The notes beneath the pieces were generated by a model that was not told where the DNA came from, made no database searches, and saw only the letters and a program-made list of their open reading frames with translations. A DNA stretch of 64,000 nucleotides from Hymenobacter sp. BRD67 (lineage in GTDB: Bacteria > Bacteroidota > Bacteroidia > Cytophagales > Hymenobacteraceae). Below are positions 20,169 through 29,638 of this stretch, piece after piece. Every line of letters begins with the position of its first letter. Position 1 is the first letter of the stretch. The translations under genes were made by a program, and so were the position numbers. The DNA is taken from NCBI RefSeq assembly GCF_013256425.1, contig NZ_CP053904.1:2976001-3040000 (forward strand). Reading direction: 5' to 3'.

Positions 20169-20945
20169 TTAAACGAGGTAGAAGAACGTGAACACAAATA
20201 CCCATACCAGGTCTACGAAGTGCCAGTAGAGGCCGATTTTCTCAATCATCTCGTAATGACCACGCTTTTCAAAGGTGCCGTTGGTAGTGGCAATAAAGCA
20301 CCACACCAGTAGGCAAACACCCGAAAATACGTGGGTACCGTGGAAGCCCGTAATAAAGAAGAACAGGTCGCCAAACAGCGGTGGGCCGTACTGATTCATC
20401 ACCAGGTTAGCGCCGTGAAAGATAGTACCATCGGCCATGCGCGTGCCCTCTTCGTGGCCACCGATAAAGTGCGTCCACTCAATGGCCTGGCTGCAGAGAA
20501 ACATGCTGCCAAACAGAATGGTCCACAACAGCCACTTCTGCACATCAGCTTTGTCCATCCGGTGGCCCGCTTCTACGGCCAGCACCATCGTTACGGAGCT
20601 GAAAATAAGAATCATGGTCATCAGCGCCACGAACGCCAGCGGCAGGTCTACGCCGTGCATCCCGGGAAAGGCATTAAATACCTTTTCTGGAATCGGCCAA
20701 TGCGCGGTGCTAAAGAAAAAGTCTTTTGCCTGCCCCGTGAATACCCCGTGCTTGTGACGAATGAGGCCGTAGGCCGTCAGAAATGCGCCGAAAGTGAAGG
20801 TATCCGAGAGCAGGAAAATCCACATCATCAGCTTGCCGTAGCTTGCCTTGAAGGGTTCATTGCCGCCGTCCCAGGTGCCGGTGCGGGGAGCATCGACGTA
20901 GGCGGCAGAGGCAGCGGTGGGCTGCAAAGTAGTGGAGTGGGCCAT
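20169..20945 (-). CDS. ctaE: Cytochrome c oxidase subunit III (first copy in map order)
   Basis: About 258 residues. The ATG at 20945 (MAHSTTLQPTAAS) is preferred over an upstream TTG. Typical features are WIFLLSDTFTFGAFLTAYGL, VTMVLAVEAGHRMDKA, FLCSQAIEWTHFI, FFITGFHGTHVFSGVC and the C-terminal IGLYWHFVDLVWVFVFTFFY, which is diagnostic. It forms the non-catalytic third subunit beside CtaD. It is downstream of a second, shorter subunit III gene. Confidence 0.92.
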   Translation of the reverse strand: MAHSTTLQPTAASAAYVDAPRTGTWDGGNEPFKASYGKLMMWIFLLSDTFTFGAFLTAYGLIRHKHGVFTGQAKDFFFSTAHWPIPEKVFNAFPGMHGVDLPLAFVALMTMILIFSSVTMVLAVEAGHRMDKADVQKWLLWTILFGSMFLCSQAIEWTHFIGGHEEGTRMADGTIFHGANLVMNQYGPPLFGDLFFFITGFHGTHVFSGVCLLVWCFIATTNGTFEKRGHYEMIEKIGLYWHFVDLVWVFVFTFFYLV

Positions 20946-20989
20946 AACGGACAACAGATGGACAGGCGGGCTTTACGCCAAATTCCCGT

Positions 20990-21580
20990 TTAGTGGTTCA
21001 AAAGTAGGAACAAATACAGGTACAGCCAAAGCCCGCCCAGGAAGTGCCAGTATAAGGTAGCGTTACCAATCGAAAGCATTGCGCGCGAATGCACCTGATA
21101 ATTAAGGCTTCGCTTCAAAACTACGGCCACAAAAATGAGGCCCGTGATAAGGTGGAAAGCGTGTACGCCCATCAATACATACACGAAAGAACCCGACGGA
21201 TTGGCATCCGCCCCGCCAAAGAAGGTGTGGCCGGCCACGAGGTCGCCCCACGAGTGAACCTGCCCAAACAGAAATACTATACCCAGCACCATCGTCAGCA
21301 GCAGCCCCAGGTGCGTGCGCTTCACTTCATCGTGCTTGGCCGAATAGTAAGCCCACTGCATCGCCGCGCTACTGAGCGCAATGACGATGGAGTTGAAGAG
21401 CAAGCTTGCGGGCAGGTCAAACTCGCGCCAGTTGCCTTCATCGCGCCGCACTATATAGCCGCTGGTAAAAGCGGCAAACATCATTACAATGCTGAAAATA
21501 AGCAGAACCAGGAGTACCCGCTTCGGGTGCCAGCCCAGGCCCATCTCCTTATCAGCATAAATTGCCTCGGAAGTCTTCAT
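20990..21580 (-). CDS. Second cytochrome c oxidase subunit III-family protein
   Basis: 196 residues with five membrane helices: VLLVLLIFSIVMMFAAFTSG, LFNSIVIALSSAAMQWAYYS, and later VLMGVHAFHLITGLIFVAVV, ending in NATLYWHFLGGLWLYLYLF. WHFLGGLW matches the WHFVDxxW end of subunit III. The shorter form resembles the CoxP/subunit III variants that often stand beside a full-length copy in Bacteroidota. The ATG at 21580 (MKTSEAIYADKEM) is chosen. Confidence 0.87.
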   Translation of the reverse strand: MKTSEAIYADKEMGLGWHPKRVLLVLLIFSIVMMFAAFTSGYIVRRDEGNWREFDLPASLLFNSIVIALSSAAMQWAYYSAKHDEVKRTHLGLLLTMVLGIVFLFGQVHSWGDLVAGHTFFGGADANPSGSFVYVLMGVHAFHLITGLIFVAVVLKRSLNYQVHSRAMLSIGNATLYWHFLGGLWLYLYLFLLLNH

Positions 21581-21600
21581 GGTATAATGAGTAAATAAGT

Positions 21601-21675
21601 TGTTGTCGTTGGTTGCTAACAGGGCTGTTGTCCGTTGGCTTACTAACAACTGACAACAAAAAACTGGCAACTATA
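21601..21675. repeat. Degenerate phrase repeat (GTTGTCAGTTG-like) in the ctaB to subunit III spacer
   Basis: On the reverse strand the spacer reads as variants of TTGTCAGTTGTTAG and TTGCCAGTTTTTTG, followed by GGACAACAG and ACGACAACAAC. It holds no gene. It is a second phrase-repeat type in the same operon. Confidence 0.5.
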
Positions 21676-21677
21676 AA

Positions 21678-22528
21678 TCAAACTTTATCTAAAAGCAGCG
21701 CAATCTGCACGATGGGCAGGTAGAGGAACGAGGCAAACATGATACTTAGCGCGGCCTTGCGGTCCTGGGTGCGCATCAGGCGCACCGTAAGCAGCGTAAA
21801 CAGTACCCCGCAGACCAGCGCCACCCCGGCCGACGTACGGCCCGAAATACCCAGCACGAGCGGCAGCAGCGACACCGGAATCAGTAGCACCGTGTAGGTC
21901 ATTATCTGAAAAGCCGTGCGCAGGTCGCGCTCGCCCGGTGTTGGCAGCATCTTGAAGCCGGCCCGCTTGTAGTCGTCATCAGCTACCCAGGCAATGGCCC
22001 AGAAGTGCGGAAACTGCCACATAAACTGAATACCAAATAGTACCCAGGCGGCTTCTCCTATATAGCCGGTGGCTGCTACCCAGCCGATAAGCGGCGGCAA
22101 GCCTCCCGGAATCGCCCCCACGGCCACGCACACCGGCGATACCGTTTTGAGGGGCGTGTAGATAAACCCATAAAGAATAAGCGATAGTAGTGAGAGAGCC
22201 GCCGAGAGCGGGTTGAAATAATACGCCAGCATGCCTAGCCCCACCAGAGCCAGCAGGGCGCAGAATACCCAGGCTTCGGTGGGCGAAAGGCGGCCGGTGG
22301 GCAGGGGCCGGTTCTCGGTACGGCGCATCAGCTTATCGAGGTCCTTCTCAAATATCTGGTTGATGATATTGGCTGCGCCCGTTACGAGCAGGCCACCCAG
22401 CAGTACCAGCAGCGCCCGCCCCAGTTTGGTGTAGCCGACCCCAGCAGGTAACCCAGCGCGCTGGAAAACGCCACCGTGAAGGACAGCCGAAACTTGAGGA
22501 GCTGAAAATAGGCGCGGGCCTTCGTCAT
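21678..22528 (-). CDS. ctaB: Protoheme IX farnesyltransferase (heme O synthase), frame broken once
   Basis: It adds the farnesyl tail to protoheme to make heme O, the precursor of the oxidase's heme A. The start MTKARAYFQLLKFRLSFTVA is in one frame. One base added to CCCC at 22439-22442 joins GYLLGVGYTKLGRALL to the rest. NIINQIFEKDLDKLMRRTENRPLP contains the NxxxDxxxD prenyl-diphosphate motif and the RTxxRPLP motif. Further helices end in LPIVQIALLLDKV. Corrected length 283 residues, about normal. Confidence 0.92.
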
Positions 22529-22584
22529 TAACCAGATAAAATTGCTGCTGCAAAGGTACGCCCTACCGGGGCTAGGGCGGGTAC

Positions 22585-23715
22585 TTAGTTCGCTTCTTGT
22601 AGGGGCTGAGCTCCGGCAAATGTCCCTACCCGTGCCAGTCGCCGCAGGGCCAGCAGCGTCAAAAACTGAGTACCAAAAAGCAGGGTTGCCAGGGTCAGGT
22701 GTACGGGCTGCACAAAAGCGGGCAGCGCGAAATAAGCCAGCGTAATACCTGCCACGAGTTCCAGCCCTAACAGGACCCCGGTAGCCGCTACCAGTTGCCG
22801 CAGCCCCGCAGCCTCCAGCTGCCAGAGCTGGAAGCCGATATACACGTTGGCCAGCACCAGGATGGCCGAGAGTGTGCGGTGCGCCTCAAAAACGCTACCC
22901 AGCGCCTCAATCCAGGTACTACGATGCCCGTAGCCAGCCGCCGATGCAATCCGGTCTATCTCCTCGCGCACTTGCGTACCTAGTATTATCTGCACGAAGG
23001 TGAGTAGCAGCGCACCCCACATCAGCCAGCGCAGGCCAGTGGCAGTGGCTAGCGCTTCGTCTGCTTCGCCCCTAGGGTTTCCAGCTCCAGCTGACGGTCA
23101 AGCTCGGCTTCGGCCCGGCCCAGCGGGCCCGGTGTGCCGCATACAGGAGCATAGCTACAATAAACAGCGCTAGCCCCATATGAATCGTCACCATCACGGG
23201 CAGCAGATTGGTCGACACTACCAGCGACCCCAGCCACCCTGAAAGCCGGTAAGCACCCACGCTCCTACCGCCAGCCATACTACCGGCCGGTCACGGCGCC
23301 AGTACGGTAGCGCGACCACGGCAGTCACAAATACAAAAATGCCAATGAGTGCCCCCAGCAGGCGATTCAAATACTCAATCCACGTTTTAACAGCGTTAAA
23401 TTCTGTTTCTATATATTGAGTAGGATGAGCAAATATTTCGCCGGCTACCTGCCGGAATCCCAGGCTGGCCAGCGTCCGGGCCAGCTTTTGGTTTTTGGCT
23501 ACCCGTTGGGCAGTGTACACCTGCTTGTAATTGGCGGGCAACTGGCTGGCTTCCGTAGGCGGCACCCACTGGCCAAAGCACTTGGGCCAATCAGGGCAGC
23601 CCATACCCGAGCCGGTTGCCCGCACTACGCCTCCTACCAGAATGAGCAGGTAGATACTTATCACCGTCAGGACGCTCCAAAAACGGAAGCGCCGCACAAA
23701 TCCCGGCTCGTTCAT
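22585..23715 (-). CDS. ctaA: Heme A synthase, frame broken three times
   Basis: It oxidises heme O to heme A in the membrane. The start is MNEPGFVRRFRFWSVLTVIS. GGVVRATGSGMGCPDWPKCF with QWVPP is diagnostic, WIEYLNRLLGALIGIFVF carries the first histidine-type helix region, and VFEAHRTLSAILVLANVYIG and FVQPVHLTLATLLFG hold C-terminal heme-ligand histidines. One-base losses near 23240, near 23110 and at CCCC 23069-23072 split it into four pieces. Corrected length is 377 residues. It lies directly upstream of ctaB. Confidence 0.92.
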
Positions 23716-23771
23716 AATACAAATTGCTAATACTCCTCTCAGCCCCAGGCACACGAACTGCTTGCGGCTAC

Positions 23772-23811
23772 AAAATCCGTGAAATCCGCTAAAATCCACG
23801 CCAATCCGTGG
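23772..23811. repeat. AATCCGTG-type phrase repeat between ctaD and ctaA
   Basis: Four units spaced about 9-13 bases apart: AAATCCGTG, AAATCCGCT, AAATCCACG and CAATCCGTGG. Same general class as the phrase repeats in two other spacers of this cluster. Confidence 0.6.
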
Positions 23812-23820
23812 TCAAAAAGA

Positions 23821-23849
23821 AACGGGCCGCCGGGATGCGGCGGCCCGTT
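23821..23849 (-). terminator. Terminator after ctaD
   Basis: Perfect 12-base arms AACGGGCCGCCG and CGGCGGCCCGTT around a five-base loop. On the reverse strand it continues TTCTTTTT. It lies 23 bases after the ctaD stop (23872), so ctaA and ctaB may be transcribed at a lower level or from their own start. Confidence 0.85.
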
Positions 23850-23871
23850 CAGGCAAAGGCATGCTGGCAGG

Positions 23872-25737
23872 CTAATCCGCCAACTCGCGCTCGTAAGGCA
23901 GGTTTGACGAAGGCGTTTGCGAGTAGGGTACGTTCTGCGGAATAAAGTCCGCTTCTGCCCCAGGCTTGCTGTAGTCGTAGGGCCAACGATAAACAGCCGG
24001 AATCTCACCGGGCCAGTTGCCGTGACCGGGCTCGATGGGCGTCGTCCACTCCAGCGTCGTCGAGTTCCACGGGTTCTCAGTGGCACGGCGGCCACGGAAA
24101 ATGCTGTAGAAGAAGTTGAAGATGAAAATAAACTGGGCGAAGAAAGCCAGAATAGCAGCCGCCGAGATAAACTTATTCAGGTCGGCAAACTGCGAGAAGG
24201 CATCAAAGCCGGTCCAGGCGTAGTAGCGACGGGGGAAGCCGGCAATACCCACGTAGTGCATCGGCATAAATACCAGATATACGCCCAGGAAGGTCAGCCA
24301 GAAGTGGATATACCCTAGCTTCTCATCCATCATGCGGCCAAACATCTTGGGAAACCAGTGATAAACCCCGGCAAACAGGCCGAAGAAAGCCGACGAACCC
24401 ATTACCAGGTGGAAGTGAGCCACCACGAAGTAGGTGTTGTGCATCTGGATGTCGAGCGTAGCGTTGCCAAGGATAATACCCGTGAGACCACCCGAGATAA
24501 ACAACGACACAAACCCAATGGCAAATAGCATCGCGGACGTGAAGCGGATGTTGCCGCGCCACAGTGTAGCTAGCCAGTTAAACACTTTTACCCCCGATGG
24601 TACGGCGATAATCAAGGTCAGGAACATGAAAACCGAACCCAGGAAGGGGTTCATACCCGTCACAAACATGTGGTGAGCCCACACGACGAATGACAGCAGC
24701 GAGATACCAATCAGCGAGCCAATCATGGCGCGGTAGCCAAAAATCGGCTTGCGGGCATTGGTAGCCAGCACTTCCGACACCATACCCATCGCGGGCATAA
24801 TCACGATGTATACTTCGGGGTGACCCAGGAACCAGAACAAGTGCTGAAACAGTACCGGCGAACCGCCCTGGTTGTGCAATGCCTGACCAGCGATGTAGAT
24901 ATCGGACAGGAAGAAAGAAGTACCAAACGAGCGGTCAAATACCAGCAGCAGGGCCGCTGAAAACAGAACCGGGAACGACAGGATACCCAGAATAGCAGTC
25001 AGGAAGAAAGCCCAGATAGTAAGTGGCAGCTTGCTCATGCTCATGCCACGGGTACGCAGGTTGATAACCGTCGTAACGTAGTTGACGCCACCCAGCAGCT
25101 GCGACACGATAAAGAACACCATGCTTACGAGCCACATCGTCATGCCCGTGCCCGAGCCGGAAATAGCCTGGGGCAAAGCGCTCAGCGGCGGATAGATTGT
25201 CCAGCCAGCCGAAGCAGGACCGGTTTCCAGAAACAGCGAGCAGAACATGATAAGGCTCGACAGGAAGAAAAACCAGTACGAGAGCATATTCATGAAGCCC
25301 GAAGCCATATCACGGGCACCTACCTGCAACGGAATCAGGAAGTTAGAGAACGTACCCGATAGACCGGCCGTCAGCACAAAGAATACCATAATGGTACCGT
25401 GCATCGTCACCAGCGCCAGGTAGAACTCGGGGTCCAGCTTGCCGCCCGAAATCCACTTGCCAAGTAATGGCTGAAGCCAGTCGAGCGTAGCCTCGGGCCA
25501 GCCCAGTTGCAGGCGAAACAGGCTCGAAAGCACGCCGCCAATAATAGCCCACATCATACCAGTAATCAGAAACTGGCGGGCAATCATTTTATGGTCCTGG
25601 CTGAAAACGTATTTCCATAGCCAGTGCTGGTCGTGGTGCTCGTGGTCGTGCAGATGGTCGTCGTGCTCAGTGTGAGGCACTGGCGCAGTACCTATTCCAC
25701 CCTGCGACTGCGAGGAAACCGGAAGATTAGTAGCCAT
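23872..25737 (-). CDS. ctaD: Cytochrome c oxidase subunit I
   Basis: This catalytic subunit reduces oxygen at the heme a3/CuB site and pumps protons. It has 621 residues with 12 or more membrane helices. TMHGTIMVFFVL holds a heme a histidine, LGHPEVYIVIMPAMG gives the CuB histidine with the cross-linked tyrosine, WAHHMFVTGMNP the two further CuB histidines, and VVAHFHLVMGSS the heme ligands. A histidine-rich N-terminal tail (HTEHDDHLHDHEHHDQH, residues about 22-38) precedes the first helix and could bind metal. The gene is 32 bases downstream of ctaC. Confidence 0.97.
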   Translation of the reverse strand: MATNLPVSSQSQGGIGTAPVPHTEHDDHLHDHEHHDQHWLWKYVFSQDHKMIARQFLITGMMWAIIGGVLSSLFRLQLGWPEATLDWLQPLLGKWISGGKLDPEFYLALVTMHGTIMVFFVLTAGLSGTFSNFLIPLQVGARDMASGFMNMLSYWFFFLSSLIMFCSLFLETGPASAGWTIYPPLSALPQAISGSGTGMTMWLVSMVFFIVSQLLGGVNYVTTVINLRTRGMSMSKLPLTIWAFFLTAILGILSFPVLFSAALLLVFDRSFGTSFFLSDIYIAGQALHNQGGSPVLFQHLFWFLGHPEVYIVIMPAMGMVSEVLATNARKPIFGYRAMIGSLIGISLLSFVVWAHHMFVTGMNPFLGSVFMFLTLIIAVPSGVKVFNWLATLWRGNIRFTSAMLFAIGFVSLFISGGLTGIILGNATLDIQMHNTYFVVAHFHLVMGSSAFFGLFAGVYHWFPKMFGRMMDEKLGYIHFWLTFLGVYLVFMPMHYVGIAGFPRRYYAWTGFDAFSQFADLNKFISAAAILAFFAQFIFIFNFFYSIFRGRRATENPWNSTTLEWTTPIEPGHGNWPGEIPAVYRWPYDYSKPGAEADFIPQNVPYSQTPSSNLPYERELAD

Positions 25738-25769
25738 AAATCAGAATAAAACTGCTAAAAAGTAAGTCT

Positions 25770-26867
25770 TTAGAGCGACGCCTGAGCCGCCAATGGAGCA
25801 GGCGATTCGCCGGTTTCCTCGATGGCGCTAGCCTTAGCACCTTGGCTACCACCTTTACCTAAGCCGGTCTGCTGGCTCATCTGCTTGTAGGAAGCCATGA
25901 GGTCCGCATTCTTCGAAATCGGGCTTTGGGCAGCAAACCAGGCTACGTAGTCATCGGGCTCGTCCACTACGATGTTGAGCTTCATAGCAAAGTGGCCTTT
26001 CCCGCAAATCTGGTTGCAAGCCAGCTCGTAGTTGAACTTCGGGTTACCCAGCTTCGCCCGCATCTCGTCGGTAGTAGTGGTAGGCGTGAACCAGAAGCGG
26101 GTAGGCATACCAGGCACGGCATACATCTGCACGCGGAACTGCGGCATATACACTGCGTGCAGCACATCGCGCGAGCGAATCTTTATAAGTACCGGGTGGC
26201 CCTTCGGTACGTGAATTTCCGAGGCGACAAAGTCATCAGCGGCAGCCTTGTCACTCAGGTCAAACCCGAAATCGTTAGCCGCGTCGATCAAGCGATAGTT
26301 TACTACGCCCAGCTTCATGTCGCGGCCGGGATAACGTACCAGCCAGTTAAACTGCTTACCCATTACTTCCAGCACGATGGCATCTTTAGGAGCTGGACCC
26401 GTGATACGGGTCCAGGCTTTCCAGCCGGCGAAAATCAGCGAAGCCATTACAATGGCCGGAATAATCGTCCAGATAACCTCAATCTTGTTGTTGTGCGAGA
26501 AGAAGTAGGCGCGGCGGCCGTCCTGATGCTGATACTTATAAGAGTAGATGAAGAGCAGAGCCTGCGTAATGACAAAGGCAATACCAATAACTATCATCGT
26601 CGTCCAAAACATGCGTTCCATAGCATGGCCGTGAACGGAAGCAATAGGCGGATTCATTTTGCCGAAGTTTTCGGCGAACGACCAGAAGAAAGCAGCCCCT
26701 CCTACTACCATGAATACTAACATCAGCAAGGCATTGACGCGGTTGCTGGTGCCAATCTGGCGCACATAAGAGCCGGAGAAGATAGCAGTTAGTATTTGAA
26801 TGCGAAACAGCAAGCCGAACACGACCAGCAGCAGCCCCAAGACTAGCAGAATAGTTAAAGTACTCAT
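25770..26867 (-). CDS. ctaC: Cytochrome c oxidase subunit II (CuA)
   Basis: 365 residues. It takes electrons from a c-type cytochrome or directly from the act complex and passes them to subunit I. Three hydrophobic segments (residues about 3-35, 45-65 and 85-110), then IEVIWTIIPAIVMASLIFAG and a cupredoxin domain. CuA ligands are in SRDVLHAVYMPQF (His) and CNQICGKGHFAM (Cys, Glu-equivalent position, Cys, His, Met). There is no fused cytochrome c domain, so this is an aa3 form. A low-complexity Gly/Ser/Ala tail follows. Confidence 0.96.
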   Translation of the reverse strand: MSTLTILLVLGLLLVVFGLLFRIQILTAIFSGSYVRQIGTSNRVNALLMLVFMVVGGAAFFWSFAENFGKMNPPIASVHGHAMERMFWTTMIVIGIAFVITQALLFIYSYKYQHQDGRRAYFFSHNNKIEVIWTIIPAIVMASLIFAGWKAWTRITGPAPKDAIVLEVMGKQFNWLVRYPGRDMKLGVVNYRLIDAANDFGFDLSDKAAADDFVASEIHVPKGHPVLIKIRSRDVLHAVYMPQFRVQMYAVPGMPTRFWFTPTTTTDEMRAKLGNPKFNYELACNQICGKGHFAMKLNIVVDEPDDYVAWFAAQSPISKNADLMASYKQMSQQTGLGKGGSQGAKASAIEETGESPAPLAAQASL

Positions 26868-26958
26868 TTGGATAGAAGGGAGAAACCAGAACCCGTGCCT
26901 AGATACTGACTAGTAACCAAGCACCGGGTGGTAAGTTCTAAAAGTCTAGGCTCTTAAA

Positions 26959-28281
26959 TTAGGTGGTGTGGTGAACGCTTTCTTCCACGAAGGGGTGGTT
27001 TACCGGAATCAGCGACGCTTCGGCCAGACGGCGAGTAAGCAGAATCAGGAAGGCTCCGAGCAAAATCATGGCGATACCAATCTCAATGAGGAACCCATTG
27101 TTGCCTTTTAAAGTGCCGGGCATTATCATCAAATAGAAGTCTGACCAGTGACCAACCAGAATGGCAATACAAACTATTTTCATGATAATCATTTGGCGCT
27201 TGGCATCCCGGGTCATCAGTACCAGGAAAGGAAAGGCAAAATTGATTACCAGATTAAAATAGAAAATCCAGGTATAGCTGCCGTTGAAGCCGCCCAGGCG
27301 CTGATTGTAATATACCGCTTCCTCCGGAAGGTTGGCATACCAGATGAGCATAAACTGCGCAAACCATACGTAAGTCCAGAAAATGCTGAAGCCGAACATC
27401 AGCTTGCCCAAGTCATGGAAGTGGTTGGCATTCATGAAGCGCAGGTAGCCTGCCTGCTTCAGGAAGATGGCAATCAAGGTAGTAGCCGCGATGCCCGATA
27501 CCCACCAGGAAGCAAATACATACCAGCCAAACATAGTGCTAAACCAATGCACATCGACTGACATAACCCAGTCCCAGGCTGCCATGGAAGACGTAACAGC
27601 ATACAGCACCAAAAACAAGGCGGCGGCATTTATGCTGGTGTGGAAATAGCGGGTTCCCCCGTTAAGGTCTTCCTGAAGGGAGAGCTGACGTAAACGCCAG
27701 GTAAAATAAATCCATATTCCTAAATATATTATCATTCTAATCAGATAGAATGAGAAGGTCAGGAAGCCGGATTTGCCTGCTATAATCTTATCGTAAGTAG
27801 CGGAGCCTTTTGTCATGACTCCATCCTCCGTCCAGTGGAAAATGTCATGACGCCCTACTACAAAGAGCAGTACCATGAGGATGCCACCCGGAATCAGCCA
27901 GGCACCAAGGGCTTCGTTAATGCGCTTTACTACTACCGACCAGCCTGCGTAGGCCACGTACTGGATAGCCATAAATACGGTACCAATGCCTGATACCCCA
28001 ACCAGAAACAGGTTGCTATGCCACAGGCTTACTACAATGCGACGGATTAGTACCGAGTGCCCTTCTTCAGTGGCAGAAGCATCGTGGGCCGCATTCAGGT
28101 GACCGGCTGCCTCGCCGGCAGCTTCGTGGTGCTCGCCCCAGTGCATGAGCGCGGCCACAATACCAATTAGCAATACCAGTATCCCGGCACCGATAATGGT
28201 CATGAATGTCCGCTGAGCCTTGGGGCTATGTGCTAGCTGCTCGACGGCGGCGGGTTCGTGATGATGAGTCAGAGTTGCCAT
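26959..28281 (-). CDS. actF: Alternative complex III subunit F (membrane)
   Basis: 440 residues of mostly membrane helices. A histidine-rich loop follows the first helix (HWGEHHEAAGEAAGHLNAAH), then about ten helices, including WDWVMSVDVHWFSTMFGWYV, SIFWTYVWFAQFMLIWYANL and a lipophilic C-terminal pair. It is related to the NrfD/PsrC-type subunit ActC and forms part of the membrane quinol site region. The gene lies eight bases after actE and begins MATLTHHHEP. Order and sequence fit the conserved actABCDEF set. Confidence 0.93.
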   Translation of the reverse strand: MATLTHHHEPAAVEQLAHSPKAQRTFMTIIGAGILVLLIGIVAALMHWGEHHEAAGEAAGHLNAAHDASATEEGHSVLIRRIVVSLWHSNLFLVGVSGIGTVFMAIQYVAYAGWSVVVKRINEALGAWLIPGGILMVLLFVVGRHDIFHWTEDGVMTKGSATYDKIIAGKSGFLTFSFYLIRMIIYLGIWIYFTWRLRQLSLQEDLNGGTRYFHTSINAAALFLVLYAVTSSMAAWDWVMSVDVHWFSTMFGWYVFASWWVSGIAATTLIAIFLKQAGYLRFMNANHFHDLGKLMFGFSIFWTYVWFAQFMLIWYANLPEEAVYYNQRLGGFNGSYTWIFYFNLVINFAFPFLVLMTRDAKRQMIIMKIVCIAILVGHWSDFYLMIMPGTLKGNNGFLIEIGIAMILLGAFLILLTRRLAEASLIPVNHPFVEESVHHTT

Positions 28282-28289
28282 AGGGTCAG

Positions 28290-29045
28290 TTAGTTCATCG
28301 AGCCATTACGGCCTTTAGTGCCCTGGCCGGGCGTTTCAGAGTGGCTATTGGCGTTGGCCTTACCCTCGGGCTTTTGATTGCTAGGGTCAGTCATGGCCGA
28401 AGCTTCCCCCGTAGAGGCGCTCGTAACATCAACTGGTGCCGCTACTTTCACTACTTTCGGCAAGTCGGCGGGGTCGTTATTAATTTGCAGTACGTGCACG
28501 TACATCGCAATTTTCCAACGCTCCTCCGGGTTTACCTGCGAGCCGTGGGGCATCATCCGGTTGCGCCCCCATTCGATGACGTGATAGATGTGCCCATCGT
28601 TCATCGTTTTGTAAGTGCCCGCCGAATAGTTGGGAACACCTTTAAACTTCATCCCCACGGGGCCCTGACCATCACCTTTTTCACCGTGGCAGTGCTGGCA
28701 ATAGCGGGTAAAGAGAGCCTGGCCTTCCAGAACGTTCTCCTTAGTGTAAGCATAAGGATTATGAAGCGTACGCTCAGCAATTCCTACACTGTCTTTTGGG
28801 ATGTGGTCGAAGTAAGCAAGCTTACCACGAGGAACCGTGCCAGCAGCAGGCGTGCGCTCGTTGATTCCAAACGAGTTAATCGTATTGAACCTGATTTGGC
28901 GCAACGGCTCGTACGGAATCGACTCGTACATTTCCGGGGCGTATTCTACGCCAGGGCTGTTTGGGTCCGGCGTGCAGGAAGCTACACCCAGGCTTAGTAC
29001 CAGCGAGGCCGCGGACAGCCCGTATTTGAGGGAAGGCGACATCAT
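28290..29045 (-). CDS. actE: Alternative complex III subunit E, monoheme cytochrome c lipoprotein
   Basis: 251 residues. The signal peptide ends in the lipobox GVASC, so the protein is anchored by lipid on the periplasmic face. YCQHCHGEKGDGQGPVG binds one heme c, with a downstream methionine (NRMMPHGSQV) as likely axial ligand. The low-complexity tail is rich in Asn, Gly and Thr. The ATG overlaps the actD stop by one base (TAATG). ActE is the likely electron exit to cytochrome oxidase. Confidence 0.94.
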   Translation of the reverse strand: MMSPSLKYGLSAASLVLSLGVASCTPDPNSPGVEYAPEMYESIPYEPLRQIRFNTINSFGINERTPAAGTVPRGKLAYFDHIPKDSVGIAERTLHNPYAYTKENVLEGQALFTRYCQHCHGEKGDGQGPVGMKFKGVPNYSAGTYKTMNDGHIYHVIEWGRNRMMPHGSQVNPEERWKIAMYVHVLQINNDPADLPKVVKVAAPVDVTSASTGEASAMTDPSNQKPEGKANANSHSETPGQGTKGRNGSMN

Positions 29046-29638
29046 TAGAATTTGGTCATTTCCTTTTGATTGACTTCGCTGGCACCGTTTTCACGCAGCA
29101 GCTGGGTCAATTTCGGCATTTGCGAGCTGTTTTCATCCAGCTCGATGGCCACTACAAACTTGTCATCTGTTGAGCGTACATCCAGTACCGGCGTTTTAAA
29201 GCGCGGGTAAAGTCTTGAGATTGTGTAGAAGGTGATTACCATGCCATGACAGGTAAAAAACACCGTCAGCTCGAAAGCCACCGGAATAAAGGCAGGCAGC
29301 GAAATCGCAGGCTTACCCCCAATAATCATTGGCCAGTCAAAACCCAGCGTATAAATCTGAAGCCATAGTGCGAACGCCAGGCCGCACATGCCATAGAAAA
29401 ACGCGGCAATGGGCAAGCGAGAGCGCTCGATACCTAGCGCATCATCGATTCCGTGAACCGGATAAGGCGAGAAGACATCGTAGATTTTCACACCTGCTCC
29501 GCGCAGATTATCAACCGCGTGGAGCAGTACATCTTCGTCATCAAAAATACCCAGTACGAAACGCTTGGTCGAACTGGTAGTGGCCGGGGCCGGGGCAATA
29601 GCGGCCGGCGCGGCAGCGGTGACGGCAGGACTAGTCAT
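29045..29638 (-). CDS. actD: Alternative complex III subunit D (DUF3341)
   Basis: 197 residues. After an Ala/Pro-rich start comes a cytosolic ferredoxin-like fold (VLGIFDDEDVLLHAVDNLRG, VKIYDVFSPYPVHGIDDALG), then two membrane helices (FYGMCGLAFALWLQIYTLGF and FIPVAFELTVFFTCHGMVIT), and a short C-terminal cytosolic part. VFSPYPVHGID is diagnostic. The gene overlaps the actC stop by eight bases. Confidence 0.95.
   Translation of the reverse strand: MTSPAVTAAAPAAIAPAPATTSSTKRFVLGIFDDEDVLLHAVDNLRGAGVKIYDVFSPYPVHGIDDALGIERSRLPIAAFFYGMCGLAFALWLQIYTLGFDWPMIIGGKPAISLPAFIPVAFELTVFFTCHGMVITFYTISRLYPRFKTPVLDVRSTDDKFVVAIELDENSSQMPKLTQLLRENGASEVNQKEMTKF

Noticed and set aside
22585..23715. ctaA as a decayed pseudogene
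   Set aside because: All three breaks are single missing bases and the pieces keep every conserved motif. ctaB and ctaD are otherwise normal.
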